Positions 57,416 through 64,000 of a stretch of DNA of 64,000 nucleotides are shown piece after piece (position 1 is the stretch's first letter; the number at the start of each line of letters is the position of its first letter). A model generated the notes under the pieces. That model worked only from the letters and a program-made list of their open reading frames with translations, was not told the origin of the DNA and did not search any database. The DNA comes from Diphasiastrum complanatum (taxonomy: Eukaryota; Streptophyta; Lycopodiopsida; Lycopodiales; Lycopodiaceae), in NCBI GenBank assembly GCA_029204225.1, contig CM055108.1:19784279-19848278 (forward strand). Direction: 5' to 3'. The position numbers and the translations under genes were made by a program.

Positions 57416-57973
57416 AGAGAATATTCTAATTTTTAGAAAAAATATTCTAAGTTTTCCACTTCGGTGTGGCGGCTACATCGCTTCTAATCTGCAAAGATTT
57501 CAAAGTATGTGATCGTCCAGAAAACAAAGATCAGTATGTGAAAAGTATGAAGACTCATATTCGATCCAAAAACTTGACACAACGAACAATGGCCTATACT
57601 CACCTGCGCGTTGATCTGATATCGACTACTGTCGACTTGCATTCTAGGGTTATCGGTTCAACGCGCGTCTCCTATATTGCTTCACTGCTGACCTGTACAC
57701 ACGCGCGTTGATCTGATACTAGGACAACGCATGACCCACAATAAGCTCGCCTTCATCCTGGCCCGCATCAATGGTTCCTCTTCGTCTCCAATTATATGTT
57801 ACCATTAGTCCAGGATTAGTTGACTACAATTTACGACTATTGACGTCAAATCAACCTCGAGTGTACAAATACGGGCAGCAAAAGAGTATTCTAGCAGTAA
57901 CTGTGGTCCAATCACAATTGTTTGTTCTGCCCGGCAAGAGTTTTGAAAATCACCAAAATTTGACTGGAAAAGG
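57416..57973. other. Spacer with three more 17-base motifs
   Basis: GCGCGTTGATCTGATATCG (57602), TTATCGGTTCAACGCGCG (57650) and GCGCGTTGATCTGATAC (57702) belong to the motif series. No gene is supported, although the 81-codon plus frame (57466-57711) is open. Confidence 0.5.
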
Positions 57974-58329
57974 TGTTGTGGGATAGAATTTGTCCGGGCG
58001 TGATAGCGTTGAGCCGCCAAATAATTGAGAGTAGATCGTGACTACTCGATAGTTCAATGAAGGCCGAATAGCCAATGATGACTACCATATAGACGATGAT
58101 ACTCAGATTGATAGCTCGGTCATGCCAACAGAACACTTTCATCAAATTCTTCTGTATTTTTGCATCTACAGAGTATGCGACTATACAAATATTTACACAC
58201 AACAAATGAATGGATCTAGCTTAGCAATGAGATAAGGGATGGAGATGATAGGAATCCAACAAGCACCCCCCCCCCCCTAATTTGGATCCTTGATTTTCAA
58301 ATTTAAGATAGCACAAAAATTCTTGTGTG

Positions 58330-58785
58330 TTTATTGAGTTAATTATTTTGTCAAGATATCAGTTGCCATGTACTGGATTTTGTAAAACTTTAGACTCACC
58401 TCCTTGTCGAGTATCCTGCTCCTGATATGTAACTTAATTTTGACGTGCTTGTTCCTAGAGTGAAATCTAGGACTGATCGATAATGCTATAGCACTTTGAT
58501 TGTCACATTGAATAATTGTTGGAGTAGTCTGTCTGAGACCAATGTCAAACAATAGATTTCTCATCCAAGTTGTCTCTTAAGTAGCTTGAGAGGCTGCAGT
58601 GTACTCTAATTATGTTGAAGACATTGCAATGGAGGTCTGCTTTCGATTGTTCTAAGAAACTGAACCATTATTGAACACAAATCCAAAAGTTGATTTCCTG
58701 GTGTCTATATCACCTGCCCAATTTGCATCTGTGTATCTATGAAGTGTATGGATATTGGATGGATCAACTTCTCCATAGCAAATGT
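58330..58785 (-). pseudogene. Copia RNase H end
   Basis: It reads ICYGEVDPSNIHTLHRYTDA, NWAGDIDTRKSTFGFVFNNG, KQTSIAMSSTE, IIQCDNQSAIALSISPRFHS and YMATDILTK. Stops interrupt at about 58654 (where Trp is expected after GSVS) and before HTRIF. It parallels 52544-53060. Confidence 0.9.
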
Positions 58786-60006
58786 GTAGCGCAGGCATCC
58801 CAAAGGGAGCCGGGAACCACGACTTAGCTTCCCAGCCTTCAACTCTTGCCATCCAAACCCACTTGACATACAAGCAGCCAACTCGCCAACAACGATCAGA
58901 CTTAACCAACTTGAAGTTCCGAAAACCAACATTGAGATCCAACCTGGCGCCATGCCAGATCGGGGGTCCCGACGTGGGTGACTTCCCTCCAAGCAAGCCG
59001 CCCGACATACATCAAACTTAACCAACTCGAAGCTTCGTTACAAACGAGTAACATCCATTCCAAGCAAGCGGTTTGACTTACATCGGACTTAACCAACTGA
59101 AAGCTTCGTCACGAGCGCTGGAAGCCAACCTGGCGCCACACCAGACTGGACAGCCATAAACAGGTAACATCCACCCAAGCAAGCCATCCAACTCAGCCGA
59201 CAGGTTAGAGCCCGTTCCCCAAGAGCTTAACCCATTCACGTTCATGCAAGGAACACTCAGAACCACAAGCCGCGACAGATATGGAAACAACCAGTTCTTG
59301 GACCAAATGGTCCCGACAGCATACCGCTGGCGCCACGGACCGAATGGTCCCGACGGCATACCGCTGGCGTCCCGGGATACGACCCTTAGCTATGTGCCAA
59401 GTTAAAAATTTTGAAAGCGGCCTTACAACTGGCGCTTTTACCGAACACTGAAACCCAGAAGGTAATCAGAGTCAGTTTGAGGAAAATCCCACTTTATTGA
59501 TAAATCTGAGAAGGTTACATTTCAAGTGTGTGACCGACCCTAGTCTCCGGGGCGCTAGCATGCCAAAGCGAGAGCCATGACAACATTCCAGCAAGGGAGG
59601 CTGAGACTTGGTTGGAGCTCGCCCTGAGTCGCAACCCGCACTCCCCTAGAGTATTGGTGTGATTCGGCACCTCCCCTCATACCAAGCACTCTACCTAAGC
59701 TGGAAAAGCACGTTTTTCTCTCTCTAGGATTTTCTCTTTCTAGAAAGTCATTTTCTCTCTCTAGATTTTATTGATCCCCAGGCTTCCTTTAATCATGCCT
59801 AGATCGTGTGAGGTGATTGCACATCGATCTGAGCTCTCTGGACTCCGCTAGAACAGATCAAAGATTTTCAGCCATAGGAACTTGGCGCCGGCTGGATTCT
59901 GGTCACAGTGGCGCCGGGAGCGGCGCCGGGAGCAGCAGGGGCGCTGCTGGCGCCAATGGCGCCGGAAGTAAAGCTTGTAAAGGTAGCTTTACAACAAAAT
60001 GCATAG
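58786..60006 (+). mobile_element. GC-rich insertion with TGGCGCC primer-site-like sequence
   Basis: It interrupts a copia RNase H/RT reading: CCATAGCAAATG before and GGTCATACATATCTG after are contiguous in the relative at 53020-53060. The flanking ATGTGTAG and ATGCATAG could be a mutated target duplication. Inside are diverged repeats of about 75 bp (58826-59215, AAGCAAGC, CTTAACCAACT, AGCTTCGT) and a 37-bp tandem pair (59297-59369, GGTCCCGAC.GCATACCGCTG). TTGGCGCCGGCTGG at about 59882 resembles a gypsy primer site, so 58786-59881 may be an LTR followed by a short leader. No coding frame was recognised. Confidence 0.6.
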
Positions 60007-60079
60007 GTCGATAGTAGGTCATACATATCTGATCACTCTTAGAAGAGCTTTCTAGTAGATCACCCAAGAATAGCCATAT

Positions 60080-60299
60080 ATTGCATGTGGCCGATCTGTG
60101 TGTCGAAGATGTTAAGAGTGATCAAGGAGAAAGCCTTGCCATTCTTGACATTCCACCTAGATATGGCCTACTTATCGACACTGGGAATTGTTCAGTATTA
60201 GAGACTATCTCTCATAATTCTTTGGCCATCAGTACGACCTTCATCTTGAGTTTCTATAAGGATAAATTTGAACCATCGAGTTTGTCTACCATTAGAGCA
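60080..60299 (-). pseudogene. Copia gag N-terminal fragment
   Basis: The complement reads MVDKLDGSN, KMKVVLMAKEL, ISRWNVKNGKAFSLITLNI and DTQIGHM, matching the gag at 56514 leftwards, with stops in between. It ends where it joins an RT/RNase H scrap. Confidence 0.8.
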
Positions 60300-60466
60300 A
60301 ATTGTGATTGGAAATCCAATAGGAAGTTCTAGATGAGTGTAGACAGATAGTAGATTAGATGATTGCTAAACAATTTTATAAGTGTCTACTTTGTATCACT
60401 AGAACAATCGTTTTGATACTGTATGCTCTATTTCACTGACAAATCAGAGACCAGGCTCTGATACCA

Positions 60467-61394
60467 TGTTGGGAATAGCGGCGGAGTTGGCCGATAATCC
60501 TCGGTGCATGAATCTACATCTATCAAATTCAAGCCTTGCTTCGATCATTCGAAAAGAGCTCTACTTGATTCGAGCTTCGAAGTCCCTTATATCGATACAT
60601 ACGATTTGTAGACATGCATGAATTAGATAGATTTACATTTAATTGCGAAAGTAAAATGAAATAGATCTCAGAGCATTACAATCAACACAAATTATCAATC
60701 ATATGAGCAATTGAATTTATGAATCAATTGATCTGCAACTCTACAACTCTGACAAAAACAAAACAATGCAAACGACTTGACACGACAATGTTTGAGTTTC
60801 TGGAACGAGTTTGACTTAGTCGAAATGCATACAAGTCTGAATGCAGTTGCAATCGCGATATTTTTGATACAATACTTTGTGATAGCAGAGAGAAAGATCG
60901 AATAAGGCGTAATTGCAAAATAACGTAGCATCAGAGTAAGAGTAACATTTTTGTCACTTGAACAACTTTTTGTAACCTCTTTACATAGATTGTTATTGAA
61001 TATATACACATGGCTATCTGATTAAAAGAATACTTAATCTGTACTTTTACAAATAGGATTAAGGCACTACGTGCTATTACCAGTCGCCGTCGGACAGATT
61101 TTGATACTATTAGAGATTCTGTTTGGGCATGATAGTGTAGAGCCGCCGAATAATCGAGAGTCGATCGTGACTGCTTGATAGTTCGATGATGGCCGCCATA
61201 TGGACGATGATACTCAGATCGATAGTTCGACCATGTCAACAAAACATTGTCATCGAATCCTTTGTATTTTTGCAGACTGTTAGAAAACTAGTGTCTGTCT
61301 GCAAAGTATGCGACTATACAAATATTTGCACACATCAAATGAATGGATCTAGATTATCAACGAGATAAGAGATGGAGAGGATAGGAATCCAAGA
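60467..61394 (-). repeat. 5' LTR, full length (about 928 bp)
   Basis: TGTTGGGAATAG follows the primer site. The far end GGAATCCAAGA corresponds to GGAATCCAACA in the sister LTRs. The stretch 60840-61394 matches 56565-57137, and 61105-61394 matches 57980-58261. TATATA at about 61000 (complement) is a promoter candidate. Confidence 0.8.
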
Positions 61395-61681
61395 GATTTC
61401 ACTAAATGTAGCATTGGCAACCTTGGGTGAGTTGAATTCAAATTATTTGACAACTCAGTACAATCTCGATATCATTCTGTTGGTGAGGAAGGAATTAATG
61501 ACAGATTTTAGGCCGTAGTGGAATGAGAGGCCGTCGCGTCCCCAACAAACAGAGACAATCAGCTTCAAAATCCAACACTCTATCTTGAATATGTGTTTTT
61601 TTTCCTTTGAATGAAGAATGATCCACCGTATTACTCTATGAATGATTCCCTGAATGTGTAAAGAACGAGTGAGCAATCCAT

Positions 61682-61926
61682 TTAAGAATCCATATAGGCA
61701 CAGTCCAGACGGTGCCTATGGATTCTTGAATCACAAAAACAAAGGCCATGGATAGAGAAAAAGGAGAGGGCAATCACTGCTATCTGACAACCGCTAATGC
61801 TGATCTGTGGCTGGCAAAGCACTTCTGCGACTGACATCATCAGTTCAGCTACTGTGAAAAGAATGTATAGAAAAGCAACCCATGTGTACATCCAGAAGGT
61901 GTCACCATAAAACAAACCTACACTGC
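61682..61926 (-). other. Possible exon with hydrophobic segments
   Basis: On the minus strand a long pyrimidine tract ending in TTTTTGTTTTTGCAG (about 61940-61926) precedes an open frame: LFYGDTFWMYTWVAFLYILF, TVAELMMSVAEVLCQPQISI, then AVIALSFFSIHGLCF. Two membrane-like segments are predicted. It could be the last exon of a membrane protein or a gene fragment. I do not recognise the family, and no upstream exon was found. Confidence 0.35.
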
Positions 61927-62149
61927 AAAAACAAAAAGATTTTGATCTTTTAAAGACCACAGCATTGATTGAATAGGCAGATCGGCCAGAGCCCTGGCCA
62001 GAAACTAGCGCGCAAGAAGCGGGCCGGCGAAGGTAGAAGACAGCGAGCAGAAGAGAGCGTGCGGCAGGCAGAAGAGCAAGGAGAAGGAGCAACGGGGTTG
62101 GAGGAGAGAAGAAGAGACGGGCCAAGGGGCATTGCGTTAGACAAAGGCC

Positions 62150-62280
62150 CCAAGGTATTTCACTCAACTGGACAAGGTGAAGACTAGAGTACATCTTAGA
62201 CAAGGTCTTTCACTCAACTCCACAAGGTGAAGACAGAGGCCTCAAGGTCTTTCACTCAACTGGACAAGGTGAAGACATCT
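62150..62280. repeat. Tandem repeat, three units
   Basis: AAGGT(A/C)TTTCACTCAACT(G/C)(G/C)ACAAGGTGAAGAC occurs three times (62152, 62203, 62243) with spacers containing ACATCTTAGAC. Confidence 0.85.
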
Positions 62281-64000
62281 TAGACCCAAGCTAGACTATA
62301 CCTGAACTGAAGTATGCGTTTTCTTTTGTATCATTCTGACTCAATGAATCGTCATGTCCTTTGAATAAATGGCATGTGTGGTGTTAACCTTACTCGTTAC
62401 AATGGCTTTGATGGTATAAGTGGAAAATGTTCGATTGAATAGCCTTAAAAGTATTAACACCCACCATTTGCTTGATGTTGCTAGGAACTACGAGGTTCTT
62501 AGTACTCTTTGAGGTAGAATGCAGATGGCTGCTTGGATGATTGATCATGGGTTGGTAAAAATATGTTTTGACTGCATTCCTATTCACCTTTGGCATTTGC
62601 TAACGATTTGATGTTTAGTTGATGGAAATGTTGTTCGTTGATTATGGCCTAGAAAATTTGTGAGGTTATTTCCTTTCGCTCATTAGCTCACAATGATGTG
62701 TGTACTTAAGGATTCACTACATGTTTGGTATTGGATGGAAGCATAGTACTCAGAAGTTGAAGTAACTAATGGTGCATGTATGCCTGCTATAAGTTGCGTG
62801 TATGTGATTTTCTTTTTTTGTTATTGTAAAACCCTCGTAAACCCTCGTCAACCCTCTTGAAAAATAGAGGCAACATTATACTCGTTGAGGGTGAAACACA
62901 CCTCTCAAGCTAGGAATGAACTAAGTTGTTACTACAATATCTAGAGCACCCCACCCATGCCATTTGTGGAAACACACAAACCTTGGGTGGTGAGCACCTG
63001 GATACCTAGCAAACAAGGTGCGTCGGTCACCAAGCACTATGGGAAAAATCAAGCACTCGATCTCAGAAACACATGATCATGCAAAATCAAGCCTAAAGCA
63101 CTCGGAGGCAATTGTATAGTGAGTTGTCATTCTCCACTATCTCCCACAAAAGTAACAAAGCGAGTAAGGGATCGCACTTGACAAACCATCTCATGAATTG
63201 AAATGCATCCCTATAGCTTAACGGGAATAGATGTCGGGAAGGGACCTACAACATATTGCTCTGACTCTCAAAAACCATGAGTCATGCTCTTTTGACATAC
63301 ACGAACACAAGTTAGAAAACAACTCTCAGTGTGGAGATATACTCAACGAGACTATGACCTTATGAAAACACCCTTCCACAAGTGACGTTGACTTTGATTG
63401 TATGATCATGGATCTTATCAACGCCCTTTGATACAAACCAAGTATTTCATACGGAAATATCCAAAGAAGGAGAAGGATATCATAGAGGTAGAAAGGCAAT
63501 TGAATGACATCAAAGTCATTATTTGAACGTGATTAGACCTAGATCTCTCAGATGCAATTATGAATGAAATCCAGAAAATGAGCCTAGGAGAAGAATCAGA
63601 AAAGGCTTGTTTTGACACCCCAACTTGATCTTGGAGGCTCCAAGTGAGCACTCCTCTGAGGAATCTGCCAATATTGCTAGAGGAAGAGTGAGAACTGTTA
63701 AATTCACACGTGTGGACTGTCCACAACATGTACTTGTGATCTCCAGTGTGTAGATGCACCAAGATCAAGACTAGATTGAGATTCAAGATCTATCTTTGAT
63801 TCTATGGCAAAAACACACTACTACATGCATTCAATCACTTCCAACTCTCACTCACACGTGTGGGAAGTATCCAAAAATTATTCTAAGTAAAAACAAGCTG
63901 CTCTCCTCGGGTAGAGAGAGAAAATCATCATGAGCTCTCGGGTAGAGAGAGAAAGCTAGAAAATCACTTACACTCAAAATCCACTCAATCTCAAAATCAA
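62281..64000. other. Intergenic end of window, no gene seen
   Basis: Only short frames. CACACGTGTG palindromes occur at 63705-63714 and 63853-63862. A direct repeat CTCGGGTAGAGAGAGAAA occurs near 63907 and 63938. The last 300 bp resemble LTR-type DNA near 8200-8330 (TCACACGTGTGGA, CTAGATTGAG and ATCAAGATCTA), so an LTR may run past the edge. Confidence 0.4.

Larger units (their letters stand above)
57974..61394 (-). mobile_element. Internally deleted copia, relative of the 52.5-57.1 kb element
   Basis: The 3' LTR piece (57974-58261, ending AATCCAACA) is followed by a poly-C run (58266-58277), whose complement, a G run, is the purine tract. The 5' LTR is 60467-61394 with the reverse-complement primer site GGCTCTGATACCA at 60454-60466. 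Inside are an RNase H end (58330-58785), an RT/RNase H scrap (60010-60078) and the gag N-terminus (60080-60299), so integrase and most of RT are deleted. A foreign insertion (58786-60006) splits the RNase H part. The 3' LTR lacks its middle. Confidence 0.75.

Noticed and set aside
59974-59993. Perfect short hairpin TTGTAAAG-GTAG-CTTTACAA near an insertion end, considered as a Helitron 3' end
   Set aside because: No CTRR follows at the expected distance and no 5' TC end was found at the other edge.
61682-62203. Full 173-codon minus-strand ORF as one protein
   Set aside because: The first part (Leu/Pro/Ala-rich, 61940-62203) crosses a probable splice acceptor and a purine-rich stretch. Only the segment left of 61926 looks exon-like.
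62820-62856. Repeated AAACCCTC-type phrase
   Set aside because: Three short irregular units (AACCCTCGTA, AACCCTCGTC, AACCCTCTTG) that do not keep the seven-base telomere register.
1-64000. CRISPR arrays, bacterial operons, rRNA or tRNA genes, integrated pararetrovirus
   Set aside because: Tandem repeats here lack regular spacers. No ribosome-binding-site-led gene runs, no tRNA-like folds and no movement-protein or coat-protein motifs were recognised by reading. A tRNA scan and a profile search would be the decisive tests.

Overview
This window is AT-rich nuclear DNA from a land plant with a repeat-rich genome. The evidence is Ty1/copia and Ty3/gypsy LTR retrotransposons primed from initiator-Met-type sites (TGGTATCAGAGC variants), a spliced gene with GT-AG introns, and a protein ending in motifs that I know only from plants. 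The density of old, nested elements would suit a fern, lycophyte or gymnosperm, but the sequence alone does not fix the lineage.

Only one host gene is convincingly intact: a five-exon gene on the + strand (38425-41078) encoding a 469-residue protein of a plant-specific family of unknown function (MRAVFL, GTGVFLPR, and C-terminal LPSEWTY). It sits in a mostly unique stretch of about 7 kb (about 34-42 kb). Almost everything else is retroelement.

Layout. 1-10.5 kb: broken copia gag and RT pieces, a gypsy RT scrap, unrecognised ORF relics ending in a polypurine tract and LTR, and a GTCGA minisatellite. 11.2-24.7 kb: a three-element nest solved by target-site duplications. An outer minus-strand copia-type element carrying gag and protease but no RT (11180-24712, TSD ATTCT) holds a plus-strand copia (13988-19277, TSD AATAC) in its gag and a second minus-strand gag-protease element (20795-24478, TSD GGTAG) in its 5' LTR. 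24.7-32.5 kb: gene-poor DNA with a non-autonomous hAT-like transposon (27573-28368, 8-bp TSD), a gypsy chromodomain relic, an LTR with primer site and a copia gag. 33-37 kb: small foldbacks, tandem repeats and a GC-rich island. 43.5-47.1 kb: a decayed minus-strand copia carrying a 1-kb GC-rich foldback. 47.7-51 kb: two opposed gypsy gag relics and an LTR. 51.8-57.4 kb: a nearly complete minus-strand copia flanked by inverted copies of a palindromic repeat built from a recurrent 17-base motif. 58-61.4 kb: an internally deleted relative of that copia, itself interrupted by a GC-rich insertion with a TGGCGCC primer-site-like sequence.

The retroelement genes do not work together now. Each has stops, frameshifts or lost catalytic or zinc-binding residues. 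Many stops lie where a family Trp or Gln is expected, as methyl-cytosine deamination would leave. No CRISPR array, operon, rRNA or tRNA gene was seen.
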